The translations under genes were made by a program, and so were the position numbers. The notes beneath the pieces were generated by a model. The model was given only the letters and a program-made list of their open reading frames with translations. It ran no database searches and was not told where the DNA came from. Shown in pieces: positions 43,152 through 59,850 of a DNA stretch of 64,000 nt (position 1 is the stretch's first letter; each line of letters starts with the position of its first letter). Source of the DNA: Thalassotalea euphylliae (lineage in GTDB: Bacteria; Pseudomonadota; Gammaproteobacteria; Enterobacterales; Alteromonadaceae); assembly GCF_003390335.1 (NCBI RefSeq), contig NZ_QUOU01000001.1:248001-312000 (forward strand), read 5' to 3'.

Positions 43152-43991
43152 ATGAACACAATAAAAACAGTACTCAGCGCTTCACTTATTTCACTGACTA
43201 TGGCGTCATTGCCAGCAATGGCACATACCCACGCATCTCACGGCAAACAAGCCGCGACTAGCTTTGAGCTAATGAAAGCGATCAACGGCGATCACCGCAG
43301 TGCCAAAAATAAAGCACGTGATGCTTACCGTAACCCAAAAGAAACATTAGCTTTCTTTGGTTTTAAGCCAGACATGACCGTAGTAGAAATGGCACCAGGC
43401 GGTGGTTGGTACACTGAAATTCTTGCCCCTGCGCTAAAAGCGAACGGTAAGTTATACGGTGCTCACTACCCAGATACAGGTGAAGACAACTACTACAGCA
43501 AATCTCGTCGTCGTTTAGAGCAGAAAATGGCGAGTGATGAAGTCTTTAGTAAAGTTGAGCTCACTAACTTCACACCACGAGTTGCTTCTGAAATTGCACC
43601 AGCTGGCACGGCAGACCTTGTCTTAACCTTCCGTAACCTACACAACTGGGGTGAAAATGGCGTGCTGCAAGTGTTCAAAGATGCGCATAAGGCACTAAAA
43701 AGCGGTGGTGTACTAGGTGTGGTTGAGCACAGAATGCCAACCAGTCAAAAATGGGAAGACAACAAGCGCAGTGGTTACTTTCCTGAGCAAATGACGATTG
43801 ATTTAGCGGAAAAGGCGGGTTTTAAATTGGCGGCGAAGAGCGAAGTTAATGCTAACCCGAAAGACACTGCTGATCACCCGAAAGGTGTTTGGACGCTACC
43901 ACCTGTATTGCGTTTAAAAGAGCAAGACAAAGAAAAGTACTTAGCGATCGGTGAAAGTGACCGTATGACGCTCAAGTTTGTAAAAATGTAA
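43152..43991 (+). CDS. Exported class I SAM-methyltransferase-like protein (COG4798 type)
   Basis: 279 residues from ATG at 43152, which has GGAAG five bases upstream. The N-terminus is a clear signal peptide (LSASLISLTMASLPAMA, cleavage before HTHASHG), yet the body has a class I methyltransferase fold with motif I VVEMAPGGGWYTEIL and a motif at LVLTFRNLHNW. This matches the COG4798 group of predicted exported methyltransferases. S-adenosylmethionine is not expected in the periplasm, so either it is not a methyltransferase there or uses another ligand. A strong terminator follows. Function unknown. Confidence 0.8.
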   Translation: MNTIKTVLSASLISLTMASLPAMAHTHASHGKQAATSFELMKAINGDHRSAKNKARDAYRNPKETLAFFGFKPDMTVVEMAPGGGWYTEILAPALKANGKLYGAHYPDTGEDNYYSKSRRRLEQKMASDEVFSKVELTNFTPRVASEIAPAGTADLVLTFRNLHNWGENGVLQVFKDAHKALKSGGVLGVVEHRMPTSQKWEDNKRSGYFPEQMTIDLAEKAGFKLAAKSEVNANPKDTADHPKGVWTLPPVLRLKEQDKEKYLAIGESDRMTLKFVKM

Positions 43992-44020
43992 TGCTTTACG
44001 TTAGTAAAGATTAACCTATT

Positions 44021-44077
44021 AAGAAGGAGCACTGTGCTTGGCCTAAAAAGCGACTCAGTGCTCTTCTTTATTATTTT
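44021..44077 (+). terminator. Terminator between the exported methyltransferase gene and purD
   Basis: AAGAAGGAGCACTG pairs with CAGTGCTCTTCTT with one bulged G and a loop of about 20 bases, followed by TATTATTTTAG. Confidence 0.7.
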
Positions 44078-44095
44078 AGTTAGGAAAAGTTATCA

Positions 44096-45382
44096 ATGAA
44101 TGTATTAGTGATTGGCAGTGGTGGTCGTGAACATGCCCTAGCATGGAAGGCGGCGCAATCTACTAAAGTGAAAAAAGTATTTGTCGCACCGGGTAATGCG
44201 GGTACCAGTACAGAAGATAAACTGGAAAATGTTGCAATCTCAGTTGGCGATATTCCAGCATTAGTGACTTTTGCTAAACAAAATAATATTGCGCTAACCA
44301 TTGTTGGCCCAGAACAACCATTAGTTGATGGTGTAGTTGATGCATTCCAAGCCGAAGGTTTAACTATTTTTGGCCCATCAGCTAAAGCGGCGCAACTGGA
44401 AGGCTCAAAGGCATTCACCAAAGATTTCTTGGCGCGTCACAACATTCCAACCGCAGCCTATGCTAATTTCACGGAAATTGAGCCTGCATTAGCTTATGTT
44501 CGTGAGCAAGGTGCACCGATTGTGGTTAAAGCTGATGGCTTAGCGGCGGGTAAAGGTGTAATCGTTGCGATGACGCTTGAAGAAGCGGAAGAAGCTATTA
44601 AAGATATGCTCGCAGGTAATGCTTTTGGTGATGCTGGCCACCGAGTTGTTATCGAAGAGTTTTTAACGGGTGAAGAAGCCAGCTTTATTGTTATGGTTGA
44701 CGGTAAAAACGTAGTGCCGTTTGCCACAAGTCAGGATCATAAGCGCGCCTACAACGAAGACAAAGGTCCAAATACAGGTGGTATGGGGGCTTATTCTCCA
44801 GCACCAGTGGTAACACCAGCAATTCATGATCGCATTATGAAAGAAGTGATCATGCCAACAGTAGAAGGCATGGCAAAAGAAGATGCACCCTACACTGGCT
44901 TCCTATATGCAGGCTTAATGATTGCAGAAGATGGCACACCAAAAGTAATTGAATACAACTGCCGCTTTGGTGATCCAGAAACTCAGCCCATCATGATGCG
45001 CTTGCAATCCGATCTTGTTGAATTATGCCTTGCCGCATGTCATGGCGAGCTAGCGGGTAAAGTGATAGATTTCGATCCACGTGCAGCTGTTGGAGTGGTG
45101 TTAGCGGCTGGCGGTTATCCTGGTAGCTATAACAAGGGTGATGTGATTTCAGGTCTAGCGACTAACACTGCCGAGGATCGCAAAACCTTTCACGCAGGTA
45201 CTGCAATAAAGGATGGAGATATCGTCACAGCAGGTGGGCGTGTACTATGTGCTACTGCGTTGGGGAACGATGTGACATCTGCGCAAGAAGCTGCATATGA
45301 ATTGCTACATCAAATAAGTTGGCAAGGTGTAGAGTTTCGCACTGATATTGCTTATCGTGCTATTGCACGTGAACAAGCCTAG
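44096..45382 (+). CDS. purD: Phosphoribosylamine-glycine ligase
   Basis: PurD (GAR synthetase) joins glycine to phosphoribosylamine using ATP. The 428-residue protein has MNVLVIGSGGREHALAWK at the N-terminus, the ATP-grasp region PIVVKADGLAAGKGVIVA, GPNTGGMGAYSPAPV, and EYNCRFGDPETQPIM near the end. All catalytic blocks are present and the length is normal. A strong terminator follows. Confidence 0.97.
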   Translation: MNVLVIGSGGREHALAWKAAQSTKVKKVFVAPGNAGTSTEDKLENVAISVGDIPALVTFAKQNNIALTIVGPEQPLVDGVVDAFQAEGLTIFGPSAKAAQLEGSKAFTKDFLARHNIPTAAYANFTEIEPALAYVREQGAPIVVKADGLAAGKGVIVAMTLEEAEEAIKDMLAGNAFGDAGHRVVIEEFLTGEEASFIVMVDGKNVVPFATSQDHKRAYNEDKGPNTGGMGAYSPAPVVTPAIHDRIMKEVIMPTVEGMAKEDAPYTGFLYAGLMIAEDGTPKVIEYNCRFGDPETQPIMMRLQSDLVELCLAACHGELAGKVIDFDPRAAVGVVLAAGGYPGSYNKGDVISGLATNTAEDRKTFHAGTAIKDGDIVTAGGRVLCATALGNDVTSAQEAAYELLHQISWQGVEFRTDIAYRAIAREQA

Positions 45383-45418
45383 ATACACCAGTAGCTAGTT
45401 AGCTAATCTACTTAATAC

Positions 45419-45448
45419 AAAAAGCCCAGCGAATTGCTGGGCTTTTTA
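45419..45448 (+). terminator. Intrinsic terminator of purD
   Basis: AAAAGCCCAGC pairs with GCTGGGCTTTT over a GAATT loop, followed by a T-run. Confidence 0.9.
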
Positions 45449-45498
45449 GTCAAGATGTTACTGCTAGCCAAATAGAAAGTGTCAACATAGACGACGAG

Positions 45499-45978
45499 TT
45501 ACTCATTGTTACTGGTCTTTTCTGGCCTTTCCTTAGCTTCTCTTACTTTCAGTGTTCTTTGCTGAAATTCTGAATCGTTTAATGCAGATATTGCGCCGTC
45601 AGAATCAGCCGCTGCGATTTCCACAAACCCGAAACCTCTGCGCTTTCCAGTATGTTTATCTTTCATTAAGCGAACTGAATGAACTACACCGTGAGCGGAA
45701 AAAAGCGTTCTTACTGCAGCCTCATTAGCGCGATAAGGTAAGTTGCCAACATATAGCGTTTTAATTTCACCATTCACAGGTAAGGAGCTCGTATCTGTAA
45801 GATCCTCTGCGGTATCTTTATTTATAAGAGAAGAGATAATATTTGCGAGTAATGCACCTAGTGCAGCACTAGCGGCTATAGTATTTGCATCTTTACCAAT
45901 AGAATTGGCAATGAGAAAAGCAATAACCCCCATAACAATAGCTAAAGCAAACGCCGTAATGACTTGAGAAGACTTCAT
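45499..45978 (-). CDS. Membrane-anchored RRM RNA-binding protein
   Basis: A 159-residue protein with two hydrophobic segments (about 7-26 and 34-53) followed by a single RRM domain (about 72-150). RNP2 is LYVGNL (75-80) and RNP1 is RRGFGFVE (113-120), both intact. Bacterial RRM proteins of this type resemble cold-inducible RNA-binding proteins; the membrane part is unusual and is seen in Shewanella and relatives. It converges on purD and is divergent from the rRNA operon. Its RNA targets are unknown. Confidence 0.85.
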   Translation of the reverse strand: MKSSQVITAFALAIVMGVIAFLIANSIGKDANTIAASAALGALLANIISSLINKDTAEDLTDTSSLPVNGEIKTLYVGNLPYRANEAAVRTLFSAHGVVHSVRLMKDKHTGKRRGFGFVEIAAADSDGAISALNDSEFQQRTLKVREAKERPEKTSNNE

Positions 45979-46485
45979 AAGTTATACCTGAAATTATTAT
46001 TGTAAAAATTGTATAAATACAGAGCTATGTTACTCAGCTTTGTCGATAGTGCAACTTTAAGTTAACAAAGCTTGCCGCTCTGTAACGAAATCTTTCGCGG
46101 ATCTCATCACTTTTTTATCATTTATTAAGATGTTAGTTGCTTTTTATAGGGTAATGATGATTTCTTAATTCTATATGGTAGTAGAGTTTTATGTTTATTT
46201 ACTTTTAACTATAGATCTTTATTCACTACATTTGTTTAATTAAAACGCTAAGATCAGCTTTAGATCTTCTTTGAAGGCTATAAATTAACTGGATTGTCCG
46301 ATATTTGTGCGAACGATAAGAAAGTTGAAAAAAGTGCTTGATCCTTTTTCGAAAGTCTCTAAAATGCGCCTCATCTTCAACGGGGTAGCCCAACGAAGTG
46401 TTTTGATAAGTTTAGTTAGTGAATGTACTAAATGAACGGGTCAGATAACTTAGGAAAATGAATTAAAAATTTTTTCAAAAAGTTG
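45979..46485. other. AT-rich region upstream of the first rRNA operon
   Basis: About 500 bases with no gene. It includes the distal rRNA promoter (46338-46365) and AT-rich tracts suited to UP elements and Fis binding. Confidence 0.55.
46338..46372 (+). promoter_or_regulatory. Distal rRNA promoter of rrn operon 1
   Basis: TTGATC (46338-46343), 16 bases, TAAAAT (46360-46365), then the GC-rich discriminator GCGCC. The 16-base spacer and GC discriminator match the proximal promoter, which supports a tandem P1/P2 arrangement. Confidence 0.6.
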
Positions 46486-46513
46486 TTGACATCAAAACTA
46501 GGAAGCGTAGAAT
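46486..46513 (+). promoter_or_regulatory. Proximal rRNA promoter of rrn operon 1
   Basis: TTGACA (46486-46491) and TAGAAT (46508-46513) with a 16-base spacer, followed by GCGCATCCGC. The same promoter is repeated in front of operon 2. Confidence 0.82.
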
Positions 46514-46573
46514 GCGCATCCGCTCTCAACGAGAGAGTAAGCGGTTTAACAACGAATGCGATTGTTAACTCGC

Positions 46574-46640
46574 ACCGAACAAAACGTTCATCCATGAACG
46601 GTTCGGTATACCTACTTCGTGTAGGCATCTTTAACAATTA
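46574..46640 (+). promoter_or_regulatory. rRNA leader antitermination region (boxB-like hairpin and boxA)
   Basis: ACCGAAC (46574-46580) pairs with GTTCGGT (46601-46607), enclosing the hairpin CGTTCATCCATGAACG (46585-46600). TCTTTAACAA (46628-46637) is the boxA-like element. The same leader precedes operon 2. Confidence 0.65.
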
Positions 46641-46817
46641 GTTATCATGCAATTTGTGTGAGCATTCACATGATGTTGATTTTACAAATAAGCAAACTTA
46701 GGTTTGCCAAAATTAACTCAGTGAACTCATGCAAAAACTACTTTTTTATAAGTTTTATTTGTACAGAATTCATTGAGCCGAAGCCTTTCTTAGGGAAGTG
46801 TCTTCACAAACGATTTT

Positions 46818-48373
<1,556 letters not shown>

Positions 48374-48786
48374 TCTTGACGTAAAACGCACCATGTTGAG
48401 TGTTCACACACATTGCATTGATAACGAAATTGAAGACTGAAAAACCAAATTAAAGGTGTCAGAAACTCTGATAATTTTAATTTGGTTTTTCCTCTCCATC
48501 AGGAGGGAAGCCACGATTTAAGCGAATGCGTCTTAAATTGAGTTCTTTAACAATTTGGAAAGCTGATATATATCCCGAATATACCACTCGTAAGAGTGGG
48601 ATATTCGAATGATGATTACAGTGTCGCGCTGTAAGCATCAAACCTGAAATAAGATTTTTCCTTATCTTATTTCAATCTAATTCAAGCATACTCCAATCAT
48701 TCATTTGATTGAGTACGTGAAAATGTCAGTCATACATTAGCATCGAGATTTGTCTCTCGATGACTCAAAACTATTTGGGGTTGTAT
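48374..48786 (+). other. 16S-23S spacer of rrn operon 1, without tRNA genes
   Basis: About 413 bases with no tRNA. It contains a hairpin (AAAAACCAAATTAAA at 48440-48454 with TTTAATTTGGTTTTT at 48476-48490) and a boxA (TCTTTAACAA, 48544-48553) ahead of the 23S gene. Confidence 0.75.
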
Positions 48787-51663
<2,877 letters not shown>

Positions 51664-51765
51664 ACAACACCCAAATGGTTTTGTAAGACTGATATCACGT
51701 ACTTATGAGTACGACTTGAATTAAAACGATATATAAAATATAGCTTTCCAAATTGTAACTTTTTT

Positions 51766-51883
51766 CGCCTAGCGACAATAGCGTTGTAGAACCACCTGAC
51801 CCCATGCCGAACTCAGAAGTGAAATGCAACTGCGCCGATGGTAGTGTGGGAGGTCCCATGTGAGAGTAGGTCATCGCTAGGTA
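51766..51883 (+). rRNA. rrf: 5S ribosomal RNA, rrn operon 1
   Basis: The 5' GCCTAGCGAC pairs with the 3' TCGCTAGGT, and the internal CCACCTGACCCCATGCCGAAC and CGCCGATGGTAGTGTGG are typical of 5S. About 118 bases; exact ends are estimated. Confidence 0.94.
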
Positions 51884-51892
51884 CTTAATTAG

Positions 51893-51922
51893 AAAAGCCC
51901 GATACAAGGTGTCGGGCTTTTT
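51893..51922 (+). terminator. Terminator of rrn operon 1
   Basis: AAAAGCCCGATAC pairs with GTGTCGGGCTTTT (one G-T pair) over a three-base loop, then a T-run. Confidence 0.9.
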
Positions 51923-52022
51923 AATCAAAGCTTTTATTGCTTAGTAATTAGTTAAATTGATTCAAATACTAATCAATAAAAGTTTGAGGTTAATAACTTA
52001 GAAATTAAATTTCAAAAAGTTG

Positions 52023-52050
52023 TTGACATCAAAACTAGGAAGCGTAGAAT
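52023..52050 (+). promoter_or_regulatory. rRNA promoter of rrn operon 2
   Basis: TTGACA (52023-52028), 16 bases, TAGAAT (52045-52050), and the same GCGCATCCGC discriminator as operon 1. It starts about 100 bases after the operon 1 terminator. The distal promoter of operon 1 has no counterpart here. Confidence 0.82.
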
Positions 52051-52356
52051 GCGCATCCGCTCTCAACGAGAGAGTAAGCGGTTTAACAACGAATGCGATT
52101 GTTAACTCGCGCCGAACAAAACGTTCATCCATGAACGGTTCGGTATACCTACTTCGTGTAGGCATCTTTAACAATTAGTTATCATGCAATTTGTGTGAGC
52201 ATTCACATGATGTTGATTTTACAAATAAGCAAGTTTCGAGCTTGCAAAAATTAACTCAGTGAACTCATGCAAAAACTACTTAATATATAAGTTTTATTTG
52301 TACAGAATTCATTGAGCCGATGTCTTTCCTAACAGAAGGTCATCACAAACGATTTT

Positions 52357-53912
<1,556 letters not shown>

Positions 53913-53935
53913 TCTTGAAGTAAGACACATTATGG

Positions 53936-53985
53936 GTCGACAAGTCAGACATCCTGTCGAGTCGACACAGGTACATCCATGTACC
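53936..53985. repeat. Double-palindrome element in the 16S-23S spacer of operon 2
   Basis: GTCGAC (53936-53941) and GTCGAC (53961-53966) enclose GACATCCTGTC (53948-53958). After ACA comes a second hairpin GGTACATCCATGTACC (53970-53985). The whole block is absent at the same point in operon 1, where flanking sequence resumes with TTGAGTGTTCACACAC. A similar block lies in the 23S-5S spacer of this operon. Confidence 0.7.
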
Positions 53986-54043
53986 TTGAGTGTTCACACA
54001 CATTGCATTGATAACGATGAATGAAGAAGTAAGATCTTGAAAT

Positions 54044-54120
<77 letters not shown>

Positions 54121-54192
54121 ATTCACGTCAGTGACATTGGCCCTTTGTTTTCAAGTCGACCCAGATCTACGTTAGTAGGTTACCCAATCGAT

Positions 54193-54268
54193 GGGGCTAT
54201 AGCTCAGCTGGGAGAGCGCCTGCCTTGCACGCAGGAGGTCAGCAGTTCGATCCTGCTTAGCTCCACCA
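54193..54268 (+). tRNA. tRNA-Ala (TGC)
   Basis: 76 bases with encoded CCA. The acceptor GGGGCTA pairs with TAGCTCC, including the G3-U70 wobble that identifies alanine tRNAs. The anticodon TGC is at 54226-54228. It follows tRNA-Ile in the spacer of operon 2. Confidence 0.97.
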
Positions 54269-54638
54269 CTTCTTCACAAGAGCAAGAAGCCAAATTAAAG
54301 GTATCTAGATGATATTTTCAATTTGGTTTTTTTAACCACGATTTAAGCGAATGCGTCTTAAATTGAGTTCTTTAACAATTTGGAAAGCTGATATATATCC
54401 CGAATATATTTAACGATATATTCGAATGATTGCTTTAGGTAAGACAAGAGTGTCGCGCTCTTTTCTTTAATGAATAAAGTAATCAAACCTGAAATAAGAT
54501 TTTTCCTTATCTTATTTCAATCTAATTCAAGCATACTCCACTTACTTTGTAAGTGAGTACGTGAAAATGTCAGTCATACATTAGCATCGAGATTTGTCTC
54601 TCGATGACTTAAATAAGTAAAACTATTTGGGGTTGTAT

Positions 54639-57515
<2,877 letters not shown>

Positions 57516-57586
57516 ACAACACCCAAATGGTTTTGTAAGACTGATATCACGTACTTATGAGTACGACTTGAATTAAAATATATAGC

Positions 57587-57640
57587 GTCGACAAACAACT
57601 GTCATCCATGACACTTGTCGACATTAGTGCATCCATACAC
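57587..57640. repeat. Double-palindrome element in the 23S-5S spacer of operon 2
   Basis: GTCGACAA (57587-57594) pairs with TTGTCGAC (57615-57622), enclosing GTCATCCATGAC (57601-57612); a second hairpin GTGCATCCATACAC (57627-57640, one mismatch) follows after four bases. Layout and core match the element in the 16S-23S spacer. Operon 1 lacks it. Confidence 0.7.
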
Positions 57641-57691
57641 GTCACAGTTTTCCAGATTGTAATTTACTGCTAAGGCAGTAAATAAAAGTTT

Positions 57692-57809
57692 CGCCTAGCG
57701 ACAATAGCGTTGTAGAACCACCTGACCCCATGCCGAACTCAGAAGTGAAATGCAACTGCGCCGATGGTAGTGTGGGAGGTCCCATGTGAGAGTAGGTCAT
57801 CGCTAGGCA
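57692..57809 (+). rRNA. rrf: 5S ribosomal RNA, rrn operon 2
   Basis: Same sequence as the first 5S gene except at the extreme 3' end (TAGGCAC in place of TAGGTAC). About 118 bases; ends are estimated. Confidence 0.94.
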
Positions 57810-57817
57810 CTTATTCT

Positions 57818-57847
57818 AAAGCCCCTGTCTTCAGACAGGGGCTTTTT
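57818..57847 (+). terminator. Terminator of rrn operon 2
   Basis: AAAGCCCCTGTCT pairs with AGACAGGGGCTTT over a two-base TC turn, followed by TT. The stem differs in sequence from that of operon 1. Confidence 0.9.
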
Positions 57848-57867
57848 CGTGTTGGCTATTTAAAAAG

Positions 57868-57900
57868 ACCTCAGCGACAATAGCGCTGTAGCACCACCGA
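57868..57900 (+). pseudogene. 5' fragment of a third 5S rRNA gene
   Basis: ACCTCAGCGACAATAGCG and the following GCACCACCGA resemble the first 33 bases of the 5S genes (CCTAGCGACAATAGCG ... GAACCACCTGA) with a few changes. It ends at the TA that borders the IS630 element. The missing 3' part is not seen on the other side, so the copy is truncated. Confidence 0.65.
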
Positions 57901-57962
57901 TACCAATTGAAATAATTATCTGATACCATTTTAATTAAATATCTGATCTAATAAGGGTTGTT

Positions 57963-59283
57963 ATCATAATCTTCATTAACCGCCTTGAGCTTAAAAACAT
58001 CAAAACAGCTTTTATACCAATTGAATTAATTAATTGATCAATTCAGAGCGCTGTCAGCGGTGGGAGAACAAGCCAAATTTTTGTTGATATAGTTGTTCTA
58101 CATCTCATCAATTTGGCGCAGTTATCGCGACGCTGACACGCTCCCAAAGGGCGAGTTTAAAAGGTTCATATGCTGCGTTATTGATTTTGACAAGGGTGCG
58201 ACCATTCTCTGCAATCAATGCCTTGCCTCTGAACCTTTTAATTCTCGCTGAATGATTAAGTATTTATTTCAATTGGTATTAGCCCTCTCAAGAAAAGAGT
58301 CAAATGCACGAAAGCGTATACGCTTATTGGCAGTGTCATTATTTTTTGAAGGCGAAAATAGAGCCAATATCGCTCGAAGGCTAAATACAGCTAGAAGTAG
58401 CGTGAATAAATGGGTATCTAGTTATTTGGAAAAAGGGTTAACTGGCTTAGACAGCAAGCCTATTTCAGGTCGCCCAGCCAATTTAACTTTACATCAACAG
58501 CTTGAATTAAAAGCGTTCGTTTTAAAACACGCACAGTCCAGTGATGGGGGGCGACTGATTGCTGCTGATATTCAAACCTACATTAGCAACAACTTTAATG
58601 TGAACTATCAGATAGGCAATGTTTATCGGTTATTGCACAGTCTTGAGCTAAGCTGGATAACAACTCGTTCCAAACACCCCAAGCAATCAGCAGAGGCTCA
58701 AGAAGTTTTTAAAAAAGTTTCGCCTGTCAACGATCGTGAACACCCCATTTAATGTCATGCCTGAAGACATGGATATTTGGTTTCAAGATGAAGCAAGATT
58801 TGGGCAGCAGAATCAAACAACGCGAGTTTGGGCTGAATGCGGCACTCGACCTAGAGTGGTGAAACAGCAACAGTATGAATATGGGTACTTATTTGGGGCA
58901 GTTTGCCCAAGCAATGGAAAGACTGAAGCTTTAATAACACCGTGCGTTAACAAAGAAGCCATGACATTACATATGGAACAAATATCCAAGGCGACAGCGC
59001 CTGGCAGGCATGCAGTTGTTATTGTCGATGGTGCCGGGTGGCACACTGTTGATACTTCCGGCCATTTGACAACGTTACTCTTATCAAGCTCCCACCCTAT
59101 TCTCCAGAGCTCAATCCAATTGAACAGGTATGGAGTTGGATACGCCAGCACTGTTTATCAAATCGAACATTTAAAGGTTATGACGATATTGTCGAGCAAG
59201 TATCAAAAGCATGGAACACATTTATATCAACTCCTAGCAGAGTGAAACAAATGTGCTCGAGAGGTTGGATTAAGGTGACTTAA
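57963..59283 (+). pseudogene. Disrupted IS630-family transposase
   Basis: The coding sequence is in pieces. An open frame at 57963-58016 (reading INRLELKNIKTAF) continues, after removal of the MITE at 58017-58276 plus one TA, into LALSRKESNARKRIRLLAVS and a winged-helix region with INKWV-type motif SSVNKWVSSYLEKG. A +1 shift at T5A6 (58706-58716) moves to the frame with WFQDEARFG and VIVDGAGWH, and a second shift near 59050-59066 returns to the first frame for LPPYSPELNPIEQVWSWI and the stop at 59283. The three DDE acidic residues exist but are spread over two frames, so the gene is inactive unless slippage compensates. Confidence 0.8.
58017..58276. repeat. Nested MITE of IS630/Tc1 type
   Basis: 260 bases flanked by TA (58015-58016 and 58277-58278). 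The ends are imperfect inverted repeats: CCAATTGAATTAATTAATTG at the left and, inverted, CCAATTGAAATAAATACTTA at the right. They share CCAATTGAA with the surrounding IS630 ends, so the IS could have mobilised it. No ORF inside. Confidence 0.75.
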
Positions 59284-59298
59284 TACTTAATGAAATTG

Positions 59299-59385
59299 GT
59301 TTCAGTCGCTTGGAACACATTCATTTCGGATATTGATAGAGTGAAAAAACTTTGTACTCGCGATTGGATTCAAGTGGTCAGATAA
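59299..59385 (+). pseudogene. 3' tail of a second IS630 transposase
   Basis: This reads VSVAWNTFISDIDRVKKLC then TRDWIQVVR and a stop, closely similar to the tail of the preceding transposase (VSKAWNTFISTPSRVKQMC then SRGWIKVT). It abuts the right end (AAATTGG at 59293-59299) of that first copy, so two related elements are joined here. Confidence 0.7.
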
Positions 59386-59420
59386 TTATTTCAATTGGTA
59401 TTACTTTGGTTTGCAGCCTT

Positions 59421-59594
59421 TTAAGCCCCCTGCGATAGGTCGCTGTTAACCCACTTATTAACTTTGCCTCGAGCAACACCAAGTAGTTGAGCTATTTGCG
59501 CTCTATTTTGACCGAGAGAAAAGTGATAAATGGCGAGCAACCTCATTTGGCTTCGCGCGTTACTTTCTAGTTGGGTGAACGAATTACCTCTGGG
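59421..59594 (-). pseudogene. Remnant of a third IS630 transposase, minus strand
   Basis: Between in-frame stops the minus strand reads FTQLESNARSQMRLLAIYHF and then SLGQNRAQIAQLLGVARGKV and NKWVNSDLSQG. This aligns with the N-terminal helix-turn-helix of the upstream transposase (LSRKESNARKRIRLLAVSLF...). No catalytic domain follows, so it is a fragment. Confidence 0.7.
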
Positions 59595-59850
59595 TTAAGA
59601 CTGCTCAATCAAGAAAAGTACTCTATTGAAGCCATAGTGATCAATCAAAGTGACAATATTGGTACTTCGTGATACCCGCATAAATACTACAATGAGCATT
59701 GGAATATTATTAAATTACCTGTCGGCAAACACGGTTAGTGATTAGCCGAACAACTTGCTGTAAGGCTTTGTCTGCTTTACCTCAACGTACCTTTAATATT
59801 ATCCTGTTGTTATTACGCCAAGCAAAACGCGAACTCCTTTCTCAAACCTT
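59595..59850. other. Intergenic region before murB
   Basis: About 255 bases without a supported gene, presumably holding the murB-birA-coaX promoter. No recognisable site was found. Confidence 0.45.

Larger units (their letters stand above)
57903..59398 (+). mobile_element. Composite IS630-family element with nested MITE
   Basis: Both outer ends read inward CCAATTGAAATAATTATCTG and lie next to TA dinucleotides (57901-57902 and 59399-59400), the IS630 target. Inside are an IS630 transposase frame broken by a 260-base MITE and two frameshifts, and a second transposase 3' tail. The element cannot make a full transposase and is a relic. Confidence 0.8.

Noticed and set aside
58813..59151. 112-codon minus-strand frame inside the IS630 transposase
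   Set aside because: It is antisense to the DDE catalytic region and has no homology signal of its own.
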